This document shows positions 1 through 8,166 of a stretch of DNA of 58,108 bases, piece by piece (position 1 is the first letter of the stretch; every line of letters starts with the position of its first letter). The notes under the pieces were generated by a model. That model was not told where the DNA came from. It searched no databases and saw only the letters and a program-made list of their open reading frames with translations. The translations under genes were made by a program, and so were the position numbers. The stretch lies in the NCBI RefSeq assembly GCF_016862115.1, contig NZ_BOMI01000038.1, forward strand, positions 1-58,108. The letters are read 5' to 3'. This DNA is from Paractinoplanes deccanensis (lineage in GTDB: Bacteria; Actinomycetota; Actinomycetes; Mycobacteriales; Micromonosporaceae).

Positions 1-42
1 CCGTAAGAAGCCGGCCCAACAGGCTGGCCGTAAGAAGCCGGC
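1..42 (-). repeat. Short tandem repeat coding a PASYG motif
   Basis: CCGTAAGAAGCCGGC occurs at 1-15 and again at 28-42, a 27-base period. Read on the minus strand it encodes two PASYG blocks in the low-complexity tail of the permease-like protein. More copies may lie beyond the edge. Confidence 0.6.
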
Positions 43-1208
43 GCGATCGGGTAACCGTCTGGGGCCGCCGCCGGATCGGCTCGATAGGTGGCCGCCGCCG
101 GGTGCCCCTGAAGGGCTGGCGCCATCGGATACCCGTAAGCGGGCACCCCCGGATGACTGCGCCGGGACGCCCGGTCGCGGTACAGCGGCTCGAGGGGCTC
201 CGCCCGATAGGACGGCTCGATCGGGTGGCTTCTGTTCGGCGGGCGCCAGATCGGGGGCGCGCCCCACCAGATGACCTTTTCGCCGAGGGGGCGGACCCAC
301 GACGGGATCTCGGGGGCCGGCAGGGCGACGCGCACCGTCTGGGGCAGGGCGGCCTGGGCGGCGCTCTCCTCGGGCTTTGCCGTGACGTGGGTGGCGGGGG
401 CCGTGGCCAGGACCACCGCGGCCATGATGGTGGCCGCGCCGGCTATGGCGGCGGGGAGCAGCCAGCCCTCGCGGACCGTGTCGCCCAGGAAGGCCATCGC
501 CACCACCGAGGGGGCGCAGACCTCGGCCGTCCAGTGGATCGCGGTGACCGGGCCGACGTCGCCGTGCTGGAGGGCGTGGGCGTAGAGCATCATGCCGGTC
601 GCGGCGAAGGTGAGCAGGGCCAGCGTGAGCGGCTCGGTGACGATCGCCAGGGCCGTCTGGCCGGCGCTGAGGCCCTCGGGCACCGGCAGGGAGCGGCCGA
701 TCAGGGCGGCGCCGCCGAGGGAGAGGCCGGCGAACGCGGCGATGAGGCCGCCGGGGGCCTGCACCTTGGCGGCGCCCCAGCCGACCAGCACCATCACCAT
801 CGCGGCGGCGCAGAGGGCGAAGCGTAGCTCGTCCGTCGTGTGCACCTCGTCCTGCGGGCCGGCGGAGAGGGCCAGGAAGCTGAGCGACGCGATCGTGACG
901 ACGATCGCGAACGAGTCGCGTTTGCGCAGGTGGCAGCCGAGGGCGAAGCGGGCGACCAGCACGGTGATGGCGAGGGAGCCGGCGAGGATCGACTCGACGA
1001 CGTAGACGGCCAGCTCGCGCAGGGCGATCATGGCGCCGATCCAGGCGAGGATGTCGAAGAGGATGCCCAGCAGGTAGAGCGGGTGGGCCATCGTGCGCAC
1101 GGTGCCGACGCTGCGGCGGGCGCCGACGGCCTGGAGGATCGAGGCGGTCGCGTAGCAGAGCGAGCCGAAGACGGTGATGCCCAGGGCGACCCAACCGGCG
1201 GTGGTCAC
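1..1208 (-). CDS. DMT/EamA-like integral membrane protein, C-terminus cut by window edge
   Basis: The frame is open from a GTG at 1208 to the left edge (about 402 codons), so the C-terminus is missing. Roughly the first 280 residues are a run of hydrophobic helices (for example near residues 5-25, 40-60 and 65-85) with few charges, as in small-molecule permeases of the drug/metabolite transporter superfamily. The opening helix carries a Y-A-T-A-S-I-L-Q-A pattern seen in actinobacterial DMT-like proteins. After the last helix comes a proline/tyrosine-rich cytoplasmic tail with PASYG-type repeats. An AGGGGG ribosome-binding site lies about 8 nt before the GTG; an in-frame GTG at 1217 is an alternative start. 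The substrate is unknown. Confidence 0.75.
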   Translation of the reverse strand, partial: MTTAGWVALGITVFGSLCYATASILQAVGARRSVGTVRTMAHPLYLLGILFDILAWIGAMIALRELAVYVVESILAGSLAITVLVARFALGCHLRKRDSFAIVVTIASLSFLALSAGPQDEVHTTDELRFALCAAAMVMVLVGWGAAKVQAPGGLIAAFAGLSLGGAALIGRSLPVPEGLSAGQTALAIVTEPLTLALLTFAATGMMLYAHALQHGDVGPVTAIHWTAEVCAPSVVAMAFLGDTVREGWLLPAAIAGAATIMAAVVLATAPATHVTAKPEESAAQAALPQTVRVALPAPEIPSWVRPLGEKVIWWGAPPIWRPPNRSHPIEPSYRAEPLEPLYRDRASRRSHPGVPAYGYPMAPALQGHPAAATYRADPAAAPDGYPIAPASYGQPVGPASY

Positions 1209-1314
1209 GTCAGCCACCCCCTGCCGAAGGGAAAAGTGACGCTTCGTATTCGAGCAATCACGCTCTGATGATATGCGTCGAAGTAAGCGAGCGCGAGAGC
1301 TGGCCCAAGACCAA

Positions 1315-2013
1315 CTACAGGTCGACGCGGACCAGGGGCTTGCCGCCGTACGTCTCGACCTCCACGGCCGACACGTCGGCCGGCGCGACCAGGGCGCTTC
1401 CGTCCATGGTGGTGCCCGCGGAGGCGCCCGCCTCGGAGACGAGCCAGCTGCCGGCGAGCTGGCGGGAGCCGTCCTTCGCCACGACGTAGAGGCGGCACTG
1501 CTCGCCCGTGGGAACGCCGCCGACGGTGGCGCTCAGCCGCACCCAGCCGGCCGCCGGGCGCACGGTGACGTTCATGCTCGCGCCCGTGGCCTCGTTGGTG
1601 GACGCGCCGGAGACCGCGGGCGGCGTGGAGACCGGGGACGGCGGGGGCGCGGCGGCGGCCGATGCGGACGGCGCCGAGCTGCGCCCGGCCCAGGCGCCGC
1701 CGCCGAGGGCCGCGATCGCGACCAGCGCGGCCACCAGCGACCACAGCACGCGGCGCCGTCGCTCGCGGGCGGCGCCCTCCTCCCGTACCTGCTGGAGGGT
1801 CCTCTGCAACAGCAGATCGCCACCCTGCGGCGGCCCGTCGAGGAACGCCTCGGGCGGCACCTCGCCGAGCAGCTCCTCGGTGGCGCGCAGCTCACCCACC
1901 TCGCGCCGGCACGTCTCGCAGCCCTCCACGTGCGCGTGCACGGCGGCCCACTCGTCGTCGTCGAGGACGCCGAGGGCGTACGCGCCGAGCTGATCCGTCG
2001 CGTGCGCGCTCAC
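1315..2013 (-). CDS. Zinc-finger anti-sigma factor (RskA-like)
   Basis: 232 residues. The N-terminus carries a compact anti-sigma zinc-binding motif H-x3-C-x2-C (near residues 27-37, HVEGCETC) that in this family clamps an ECF sigma factor. A single membrane helix follows an arginine-rich stretch at about residues 88-108. The outer region is Ala/Pro/Ser-rich, followed by a C-terminal RskA-type domain. The GTG start at 2013 overlaps the sigma factor stop by 4 bases (GTGA), so the two are translationally coupled. It should hold the upstream sigma factor at the membrane until an external signal causes release, probably by proteolysis. The signal is unknown. Confidence 0.85.
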   Translation of the reverse strand: MSAHATDQLGAYALGVLDDDEWAAVHAHVEGCETCRREVGELRATEELLGEVPPEAFLDGPPQGGDLLLQRTLQQVREEGAARERRRRVLWSLVAALVAIAALGGGAWAGRSSAPSASAAAAPPPSPVSTPPAVSGASTNEATGASMNVTVRPAAGWVRLSATVGGVPTGEQCRLYVVAKDGSRQLAGSWLVSEAGASAGTTMDGSALVAPADVSAVEVETYGGKPLVRVDL

Positions 2014-2438
2014 GACGAGGCCTCGCGCAACCGGAGCAGCGCCTGGCGACTGCGGGTCTTCACGGCCTCGGCCGGAACGCCGAGCGAGGTGGCCGCCTCC
2101 TTGACGTTGCGCCCCTGGAAGTAGAGGGCGTTCAGCACGTCGCGCTCCTCGCGCGGCAGCGCCTCGACCGCGCGCAGCAGCTCCAGGTTGCCGGCGGGTG
2201 GCACGGCGGCCGCCCGGGGACGGGCCCGCAGCCGCTCCACGGCGAGATCGCGCGCGATGGTGAAGAGCTCGGCGCGGTCGGCAGCGTACGAGGCTCGCAC
2301 CAGCGTCTCGCGGACCACCTCGGCACCCTCGTTGTGGTCGCCGAGCAACCTCGAGGCGTACGCCAGCAGCGCCGCGCCGTGCTCGGTGAAGAGCCGCCGC
2401 ACGAGCACCTCGCCGGCGGTGCGGTCGCGCCGGCTCAC
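2010..2438 (-). CDS. Short ECF-type RNA polymerase sigma factor
   Basis: 142 residues against the usual 165-200. Region 2 is recognisable (FTEHGAALLAYASRLLGD, then ELFTIARDLAVERLR), but the part between regions 2.2 and 2.4 is shortened and the usual Trp/Leu-rich recognition patch is absent. Region 4 is intact, with a helix-turn-helix reading NVKEAATSLGVPAEAVKTRS. The GTG start overlaps the stop of the upstream propeller gene by 4 bases, and its own stop overlaps the anti-sigma start by 4 bases, so three genes form one coupled operon. The short region 2 may give unusual -10 recognition. It could also be a degenerate sigma-like regulator. Confidence 0.8.
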   Translation of the reverse strand: MSRRDRTAGEVLVRRLFTEHGAALLAYASRLLGDHNEGAEVVRETLVRASYAADRAELFTIARDLAVERLRARPRAAAVPPAGNLELLRAVEALPREERDVLNALYFQGRNVKEAATSLGVPAEAVKTRSRQALLRLREASS

Positions 2439-4165
2439 TCCCCCACCCGCAGCACCGTGAGCGTGTGGTCCTTGCCGTTGGAGATGTAGGCGAAGCGGCC
2501 GTCGGGCGCCACCGCGATGGTGCGCGGGCTGCCGCCGACCCGCACGGTGGCGGCGGTGGCGCCGGTGGTCGTGTTGAGCACGGTCACCGTGTTGTCGCCC
2601 TCGTTCACCACGTACGCGTGCCGGCCGTCCGGCGCGACGGCGACGCTCTGCGGGTCGCGCCCGACCTTGAACGGCCCGCTGCGGCGCAGCGTGTTCGCGT
2701 CGATGAGGTCGGCCGTGTGCGCCTCGTAGCCCGCCACCAGCACGACCCGGCCGTCCGGCGAGACCGCGATGCTGTGCGGCGCGCGGCTCACGTCGATGGT
2801 CCGGAGCAGCCGGTTGGTCCGCATGTCGATGACGGAGACCTGGTTGGACTCGTGGTTGGCGGTGAACGCCCGGCCGAGGTCGGCGGAGAAGCCGACGGCG
2901 TGCGGGTTGGGCGGCACGGTGATGTTGGCGATCATCCGGAGGCTGCCGGCCGCGAAGACCTCGACCCGGCCCTCGCTGTGGATCGGCACCCAGAGGTCGC
3001 CGTCGGGACCCACCGACAACGTGTACGGCTGAAGGCCGGTCTGCAGGTAGCGGACGACCTGACGGGTGCGCGCGTCCACGACGGCGACGCCGCTGCCGGT
3101 GCGCTTGTCGTCCTCGTACATGGACACGAAGACGAGCCGGCCGTCGCGGGACGTGGTGACGAAGCGGGGCGTGTTGCGCAGCTGCACCGAGGCGACCTTG
3201 CGGCTCGGCACATCCATGATCGAGAGGATGTGCGAGTCCTGGTTGGCGACATAGACCGTGCGGCCGTCGGGCGAGACGGTGACGCCCTCGGGCTCGGTGC
3301 CCACGCGGACCGTGCCGGCCACGGCGGGCTTGGCGACGCTGCGGACGCGCTGGCCGAGCGGCACGCGGGTGACCTTAGGCGAGGCCGGCGCGGCGGGGCC
3401 GACCGACTCGACGGCGGGCAGCTCCTCGGTGGGCCCCGCGACCACCTGCTGGGCGGGCGGGTCCTGGCCGTCGTTGAGCAGGGCCATCGCGACGCCGGCG
3501 CCGCCCAGCACGACGAGCGTGGTGAGGATGGCGACCAGCACGGTGGTGCCGATCTGGCGGCGCGGGGGCGGTGGCGGCGGGGGCAGCACGGTGAGCCGGG
3601 CCGGGCCGTAGCCGCCGTAGCCGGACACCCCGTCGTAGGTCCGCACGCCGGCGACCGGCTCGGCGGGCACGCGCTCCATGGCGATCGCGGCGGCGACCTG
3701 GCCGGTCACCCGCACGTCGGCCCAGCCGGCCGGGCCCCGGACGGTGACCGATCCGTCGAGCCAGTCGGAGCGGGGCAGCCACATGATCCGCAGCTGGCGG
3801 TCGGTGAGCATGGCCCGCAGGCCGGGACCCGAGACGGTGACCGTGGCGCCCGCGAGCGCGAGTGGCGGGCCCTCGACGCGCACGTCGGCGACGAGGCGGG
3901 GCGTCTCGGCCGCGACCACGCCGAAGTCGATGCGGTCGGGGTCGAGGCGCACGGCGGTGCGCTCCAGGGCCGCGGCCGCGGCGGCGGAGACGCTGCGGCT
4001 GTCGTCGTCCATCATCCCCTGAAGTGCCTGCCGGGCGGCGGCGGCCGCCGCGAGGTCGGCGCCCCACGCGAGCTCGGCCAGCTGCTCCACGGCGGACAGG
4101 CGGCTCTCCCGGATCGGGCTCCCGATCTCGGCCAGCACACTCGGAGGCAGGTGCTCTTCACTCAT
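2435..4165 (-). CDS. Membrane-anchored HEAT-like/YVTN beta-propeller protein
   Basis: 576 residues from the ATG at 4165. Residues 1-75 are an alanine-rich helical HEAT-like segment. Residues 78-160 look like a small beta-sandwich domain. A polyproline stretch (about 195-201) and two arginines precede one membrane helix (about 204-230). The rest is a seven-bladed YVTN/lactonase-type beta-propeller with repeated S-P-D-G-R-x-x-Y/F-V units. The topology predicts an N-terminal cytoplasmic part and an extracellular propeller. It is the first gene of the sigma/anti-sigma operon, so it may be the sensor that reports an external ligand. No catalytic residues are evident. A 22-codon upstream extension is open but lacks a good ribosome-binding site. 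Confidence 0.75.
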   Translation of the reverse strand: MSEEHLPPSVLAEIGSPIRESRLSAVEQLAELAWGADLAAAAAARQALQGMMDDDSRSVSAAAAAALERTAVRLDPDRIDFGVVAAETPRLVADVRVEGPPLALAGATVTVSGPGLRAMLTDRQLRIMWLPRSDWLDGSVTVRGPAGWADVRVTGQVAAAIAMERVPAEPVAGVRTYDGVSGYGGYGPARLTVLPPPPPPPRRQIGTTVLVAILTTLVVLGGAGVAMALLNDGQDPPAQQVVAGPTEELPAVESVGPAAPASPKVTRVPLGQRVRSVAKPAVAGTVRVGTEPEGVTVSPDGRTVYVANQDSHILSIMDVPSRKVASVQLRNTPRFVTTSRDGRLVFVSMYEDDKRTGSGVAVVDARTRQVVRYLQTGLQPYTLSVGPDGDLWVPIHSEGRVEVFAAGSLRMIANITVPPNPHAVGFSADLGRAFTANHESNQVSVIDMRTNRLLRTIDVSRAPHSIAVSPDGRVVLVAGYEAHTADLIDANTLRRSGPFKVGRDPQSVAVAPDGRHAYVVNEGDNTVTVLNTTTGATAATVRVGGSPRTIAVAPDGRFAYISNGKDHTLTVLRVGE

Positions 4166-4268
4166 AGTGTCACCGCGATCATCATGCTGTGACGAAGGCA
4201 CCTTATGGAAGACACAGAGCGAAGTTGGCACCTGTTTCGATATGCATCGTTGTCGCTAAGATCCGCCG

Positions 4269-4832
4269 GTGCCTCCCACCGTCGCCTCCCTGACCGGGTA
4301 CGTCGAGCGCGATCTCGGCGCTGACCTGGACCGTTTCCTTCCCCACGCCGAGACCGCCGTCGTCACCGGCGCCAAACCGGTCGAGCCCTTCCTCGCCCGC
4401 CTCGCGCCGGCGGACGCGGCTTCGCTCGCCGCCTTCGACCGTCGCGTGCGGTCCGGGACGATGCCCGACATCTGCGACATCGCCGATTGGTCGTACGGGT
4501 TCGACTTCGCCGGGAACGGCTGCGGGATCCTCGACTCCGGCTACGAGACCGAGCTGTCCGACGACGACGTCTACTCGATCGGCGCGGACGGCGGCGGCAA
4601 CTACTACGTGGTCCTCACCAACGGGCAGGTCGCCGTGTGGTTCCACGAGGAGGAGGTCGTCGAGGAGGGCACCCGGTTCGCCAATCTCGACGTCTTCGTC
4701 TGGCACATGGTCCGTTATCGGGCGGTTCGCGACGGTGTGCTGAGTCGCGGCGAGGTGGCGGCCGATTTTCGGGCGCTGGGCCAGGACGGCGCGCTCGCCG
4801 ACGAGGCCGGCCTGCTGTCCGCCCTCAGTTGA
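4269..4832 (+). CDS. SUKH/SMI1-KNR4-like domain protein
   Basis: 187 residues. The C-terminal half has the pattern typical of SMI1/KNR4 (SUKH) proteins: D-V-Y-S-I-G-x-D-G-G-G-N-Y-Y, then a strand with V-x-V-W-F-H-E-E and an F-A-N-L-D-V-F-V-W helix. Members of this superfamily often act as immunity proteins against secreted nuclease or deaminase toxins, but many stand alone with unknown roles, and no toxin gene is visible nearby. No Shine-Dalgarno sequence precedes the GTG start. A -10-like TAAGAT ends 6 bases before it, suggesting a leaderless transcript. The 3' end overlaps the convergent tspO gene by 8 bases. Confidence 0.65.
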   Translation: MPPTVASLTGYVERDLGADLDRFLPHAETAVVTGAKPVEPFLARLAPADAASLAAFDRRVRSGTMPDICDIADWSYGFDFAGNGCGILDSGYETELSDDDVYSIGADGGGNYYVVLTNGQVAVWFHEEEVVEEGTRFANLDVFVWHMVRYRAVRDGVLSRGEVAADFRALGQDGALADEAGLLSALS

Positions 4833-5310
4833 GCTGCCAGATGGCCAGGTTGAGGGCGCTCGCGTAGGTGACCCACGCCCAGTACGGCAGCAGCAGGAGG
4901 GCGGCGCCGCGGCGCACCCGCCAGAAGGCGACGACCGTGGCGCCGATCAGGGCCCAGAGCACGACGATGTCGGCGAAGGCCAGGCCGTACTGGCCGGCGC
5001 CGAAGAACAACGGCGTCCAGATCGCGTTGAGCACGAGCTGGGCGGCGTAGAGCCAGATCGGCGCGGCGAGGCCCACGCGCTGCCAGACCAGCCAGCCGGC
5101 CACCGCGATCATCGCGTAGAGCACCGTCCACACCGGCCCGAACAACCAGGACGGCGACGCCCAGGCGGGCTGCTCCAGGCCGTTGTACTCGGCGGACGTG
5201 CCCGAGACGCCGAGCGCGCCGATCGCCGCGGCGACGAAGACGGCCGCGCCGAAGGCGAGGAGGGCGAGCCAGCGGTGCGCGGTGTGCGGGCTTCGGGCGG
5301 CGTACGACAT
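4825..5310 (-). CDS. tspO: TspO/MBR family tryptophan-rich sensory protein
   Basis: 161 residues with five predicted membrane helices, the normal length and topology for TspO. Family signatures are clear: P-A-W-A-S-P-S-W-L-F-G-P-V-W-T-x-L-Y, then Q-L-V-L-N-A-I-W-T-P-L-F-F, and near the end P-Y-W-A-W-V-T-Y-A-S-A-L-N. TspO proteins bind porphyrins and related tetrapyrroles in the membrane and modulate stress or tetrapyrrole responses. The ATG at 5310 is the natural start. The gene is divergent from the protease operon at 5.4 kb and convergent with the SUKH gene. Confidence 0.92.
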   Translation of the reverse strand: MSYAARSPHTAHRWLALLAFGAAVFVAAAIGALGVSGTSAEYNGLEQPAWASPSWLFGPVWTVLYAMIAVAGWLVWQRVGLAAPIWLYAAQLVLNAIWTPLFFGAGQYGLAFADIVVLWALIGATVVAFWRVRRGAALLLLPYWAWVTYASALNLAIWQLN

Positions 5311-5394
5311 AAGACCGGATTGCCCCCGTACCGGGAGGTGAAACGCCTTATGAAAAGCGGCGCAAGCTCTTAGCGGATTTTGAGAAAGCGCTCC

Positions 5395-5400
5395 TAGAGT
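5395..5400 (+). promoter_or_regulatory. Candidate -10 element of the protease/MoxR operon
   Basis: TAGAGT fits the TAnnnT actinobacterial -10 consensus and ends 6 bases before the ATG at 5407, placing the transcription start at or next to that codon. No convincing -35 is seen at the normal distance. Confidence 0.4.
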
Positions 5401-5406
5401 CGAGAG

Positions 5407-5430
5407 ATGACTGTTGCGGGTGTGCCGTGA
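5407..5430 (+). CDS. Putative leaderless seven-residue leader peptide (MTVAGVP)
   Basis: ATG at 5407 starts a 7-codon frame ending in TGA at 5428-5430. Its stop shares the A with the ATG of the protease gene (TGATG). The frame starts 6 bases after the -10-like TAGAGT, so a leaderless transcript would begin with this ORF and the protease would be translated by re-initiation. There is no codon run that suggests amino-acid attenuation. It is inferred from position only. Confidence 0.35.
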   Translation: MTVAGVP

Positions 5431-6251
5431 TGGAAGTTCTGCGACCGCCGGACGCCGCGCCCGAGCCGCCGCCGGCGAAGAGGAAGATCTCGCTGCCGAA
5501 GGTGCCGGGCCGCAAGGTCCTGATCGGTGCGGTCGCGGTCTGGGCCGTGGCGATCACCGCGGTCGTGCTCTTCCGCTCGCCCGAGCAGCCGGCCGCCGCT
5601 CCCCGGCCCGCGCCGTCACCCTCCGCCCCGACGGGGCCGCTGACCGTGCCCGAGGTCTATCAGGCACTGCGCCCGTCGGTAGTGCTCATCAAGGCCGGCG
5701 GCAGCAGCGCCGGCGCCGACAGCGGCACGGGCTTCATCATCAACGCCGACGGCACCATCCTCACGGCCTATCACGTGGTCGAGGGCGCCAAGACCATTCA
5801 GATCTCGTACGCCGACGGCAGCGAGACGGCCGCACAGCTCGCGAGCTCCGCCCCCGAGCAGGACATCGCGACCCTCACCCCCGCGAAGCTGCCGGAGACC
5901 GTCGTGCCGGCCGTGCTCGGCGGCGGCGCGGCGGTCGGCGACGACGTGGTGGCGATCGGCAACCCGCTCGGCCTCACCGCGACCACCACCAGCGGGGTCG
6001 TCTCCGGCCTGGAGCGCACCCTCTCGCGCGACCGGGGCGGCGACATCGCCGGGCTCATCCAGTTCGACGCGGCGGTCAACCCGGGCAGCTCGGGCGGGCC
6101 GCTGATCAACGACCAGGGCCAGGTGGTCGGCGTCGTGGTCGCGCTCGCCAACCCGACCGACGCGGGCACCTTCATCGGCATCGGCTTCGCCGTCCCCATC
6201 GGCGCCGCCCTCGGCGCCGGCGAGGGCGACGGGCAAGCACCCCCTCTCTGA
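5430..6251 (+). CDS. Membrane-anchored trypsin-like serine protease (HtrA/S1C type, no PDZ)
   Basis: 273 residues from the ATG at 5430; the adjoining GTG at 5427 is an alternative. A cytoplasmic proline/lysine-rich stretch is followed by one membrane helix (about 30-49), a Pro/Ala linker and a chymotrypsin-fold domain. The triad is visible: His in TAYHVV (about 115), Asp in EQDIATL (about 145) and Ser in NPGSSGGP (about 221). Unlike DegP/HtrA it ends without a PDZ domain. It probably cleaves proteins outside the membrane during envelope stress. It lies 13 bases before the MoxR gene and probably leads that operon. Confidence 0.85.
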   Translation: MEVLRPPDAAPEPPPAKRKISLPKVPGRKVLIGAVAVWAVAITAVVLFRSPEQPAAAPRPAPSPSAPTGPLTVPEVYQALRPSVVLIKAGGSSAGADSGTGFIINADGTILTAYHVVEGAKTIQISYADGSETAAQLASSAPEQDIATLTPAKLPETVVPAVLGGGAAVGDDVVAIGNPLGLTATTTSGVVSGLERTLSRDRGGDIAGLIQFDAAVNPGSSGGPLINDQGQVVGVVVALANPTDAGTFIGIGFAVPIGAALGAGEGDGQAPPL

Positions 6252-6264
6252 CAAGGACGGACGC

Positions 6265-7281
6265 ATGAACCAGCCGGCACGCGGCCCCTACAACTGGACC
6301 GACGCCCCGGCGGCCTCGGCCGGGCCGATCGAAAAGGTGCTCTACGAGGTCAAGAAGACCATCGTGGGCCAGGACATCCTGCTCGAACGGCTCCTCGTGG
6401 CCCTGCTCTCGCGCGGGCACATCCTGGTCGAGGGCGTGCCCGGCCTCGCCAAGACCCTCGCGGTCAAGTCGCTCGCCGAGGCGATCGGCGGCGACTTCCA
6501 CCGGGTGCAGTTCACCCCCGACCTGGTGCCCGCCGACATCGTCGGCACCCGCGTCTACCACCAGCCCACCGGCGAGTTCCAGGTGCAGCTCGGGCCGGTC
6601 TTCACCAACCTGCTGCTCGCCGACGAGATCAACCGCGCCCCCGCCAAGGTCCAGTCGGCGCTGCTCGAGGTCATGCAGGAGCGCCAGGTCACCATCGGCC
6701 GCGAGACCCACAAGGTGCCCAACCCGTTCCTGGTCATGGCGACGCAGAACCCGATCGAGACCGAGGGCACCTATCCGCTGCCCGAGGCCCAGGTCGACCG
6801 CTTCATGATGAAGGTCCTCGTCGGCTACCCCAGCGCCACCGAGGAGTTCGTGGTGGTCGAGCGCGCCCTGCAACGGGCCGCGGTCATCCAGAAGATCATC
6901 GATCCCGAGTCGCTGGTGGGGCTGCAAGAGGAGGCCGATCGGGTGTACGTCGACCCATCGCTGATCGAGTTCGCCGTCAGCCTCGCGCACGCCAGCCGCG
7001 ACCCCGCCCGCGTCGGCCTCACCGACCTGGCCCGCTACGTCACCTTCGGCGCCAGCCCGCGCTCCTCGATCAGCCTGGTGCTCGCCGCCCGGGCGCTCGC
7101 CTACATCCGCGGCCGCGAGTACGTGGTGCCGGAAGACCTGACCGACCTGGCCCTCGACGTGATGCGGCACCGCATGGTGCTGTCCTACGAGGCGCTGTCC
7201 GACGAGGTGACGCCCGACCTGATCCTCTCCAAGATCCTGGCGAACGTCGCGATCCCGGAGCCCGCCGGCCGGGGCCGCTGA
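6265..7281 (+). CDS. MoxR-family AAA+ ATPase
   Basis: 338 residues. Walker A is EGVPGLAKT (about residues 52-60), Walker B is LLLADEINRAP, and the sensor/arginine-finger region P-L-P-E-A-Q-V-D-R-F is present. MoxR ATPases act as chaperones that mature or activate partner proteins with von Willebrand A domains. Three such partners follow directly (DUF58 and two VWA proteins), so this is the standard MoxR-DUF58-VWA arrangement. A GGACG sequence lies before the ATG. Confidence 0.93.
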   Translation: MNQPARGPYNWTDAPAASAGPIEKVLYEVKKTIVGQDILLERLLVALLSRGHILVEGVPGLAKTLAVKSLAEAIGGDFHRVQFTPDLVPADIVGTRVYHQPTGEFQVQLGPVFTNLLLADEINRAPAKVQSALLEVMQERQVTIGRETHKVPNPFLVMATQNPIETEGTYPLPEAQVDRFMMKVLVGYPSATEEFVVVERALQRAAVIQKIIDPESLVGLQEEADRVYVDPSLIEFAVSLAHASRDPARVGLTDLARYVTFGASPRSSISLVLAARALAYIRGREYVVPEDLTDLALDVMRHRMVLSYEALSDEVTPDLILSKILANVAIPEPAGRGR

Positions 7282-7284
7282 GCC

Positions 7285-8166
7285 ATGACCACCCCTCCGG
7301 ACCGGCTGCTGCGGCGCCTGGAGTGGCGGCTCGGCCGCCGCCTCGACGGCCGCCTCCAGGGCGCCTACCGCACGGTGTGGCACGGCACCGGCATCGACTT
7401 CACCGACCTGCGCGCCTATGTGCTCCAGGACGACGTCCGGCACATCGACTGGAACGTCACCGCCCGGCTCGACGAGCCGTACATCCGGCAGTACACCGAG
7501 GACCGCGAGCTCACCGCGTGGCTGGTGGTCGACCGGTCGGCGTCGATGCGGTTCGGCCGCGGCGGCGGCAAGGACTCCGTCGCCACCGAGCTCGCCATCA
7601 GCCTGGCCCGCCTGGTGTCGCAGGGCGGCAACCGGGTCGGTGCCGTGCTGTTCGACAACGGCAGACACGAGATCATCCCGCCCCGGCCGGGCCGCGACCA
7701 GATTCTGCGGATCACGCGGTCGCTGACCGCCGTGCCGGAGAAATCGTCGTCGGTCACCGACTTGTCCGAGATGTTCAAGCTGGCCGCGCTGACCACCGCG
7801 CGCCGCCGCAGCCTGATCTTCGTGATGTCGGACTTCATCGCCGAGCCGGGCTGGGAGCGCGCGCTGGCGATGCTCACCCACCGGCACGAGGTCGTGGTGA
7901 TCCGCGTCGTCGACCCCAGCGAGATGGAGCTGCCCGACGTCGGCCTGATCCTGGTCGAGGACGCCGAGACCGGCGAGCAGCTGCTCGTCGACACCAGCGA
8001 CCCGCTGCTGCGCGGCCGCCTCGCCACCCAGGTCACCGCTCGCGAGGACCAGGTCGCCGAGGGCATGCGCAAGGCCGGCGTCGCCGCCCACCGGGTCACC
8101 ACCGACCAGGACATGCTGGCGGCGCTGATCGAGATGGTCCGCACCTCCGGGCGGGGGCGCCGATGA
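7285..8166 (+). CDS. DUF58 domain protein
   Basis: 293 residues. The DUF58 signature R-A-Y-x-x-x-D-D-V-R-H-I-D-W-N lies near residues 45-60, followed by a VWA-like segment with D-R-S-A-S-M (MIDAS-like DxSxS). It has no membrane helix, unlike the two VWA proteins after it. It starts 3 bases after moxR, and its stop overlaps the next start (ATGA). Members of this family are partners or substrates of MoxR ATPases in stress or aerotolerance operons; the exact activity is unknown. Confidence 0.9.
   Translation: MTTPPDRLLRRLEWRLGRRLDGRLQGAYRTVWHGTGIDFTDLRAYVLQDDVRHIDWNVTARLDEPYIRQYTEDRELTAWLVVDRSASMRFGRGGGKDSVATELAISLARLVSQGGNRVGAVLFDNGRHEIIPPRPGRDQILRITRSLTAVPEKSSSVTDLSEMFKLAALTTARRRSLIFVMSDFIAEPGWERALAMLTHRHEVVVIRVVDPSEMELPDVGLILVEDAETGEQLLVDTSDPLLRGRLATQVTAREDQVAEGMRKAGVAAHRVTTDQDMLAALIEMVRTSGRGRR

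Noticed and set aside
2465..4192. Plus-strand open frame opposite the propeller gene
   Set aside because: Asp/Arg/His/Gly-rich shadow; the minus-strand repeats are clear.
4166..4268. An ECF promoter in front of the first propeller/sigma operon
   Set aside because: No GGAAC with GTC at 16-17 bases was found on the minus strand, so autoregulation of the first module is not supported.
4269..5310. SUKH gene plus tspO as a toxin-immunity island
   Set aside because: No toxin, secretion or polymorphic repeat gene is present nearby, and tspO is a housekeeping-type sensor.
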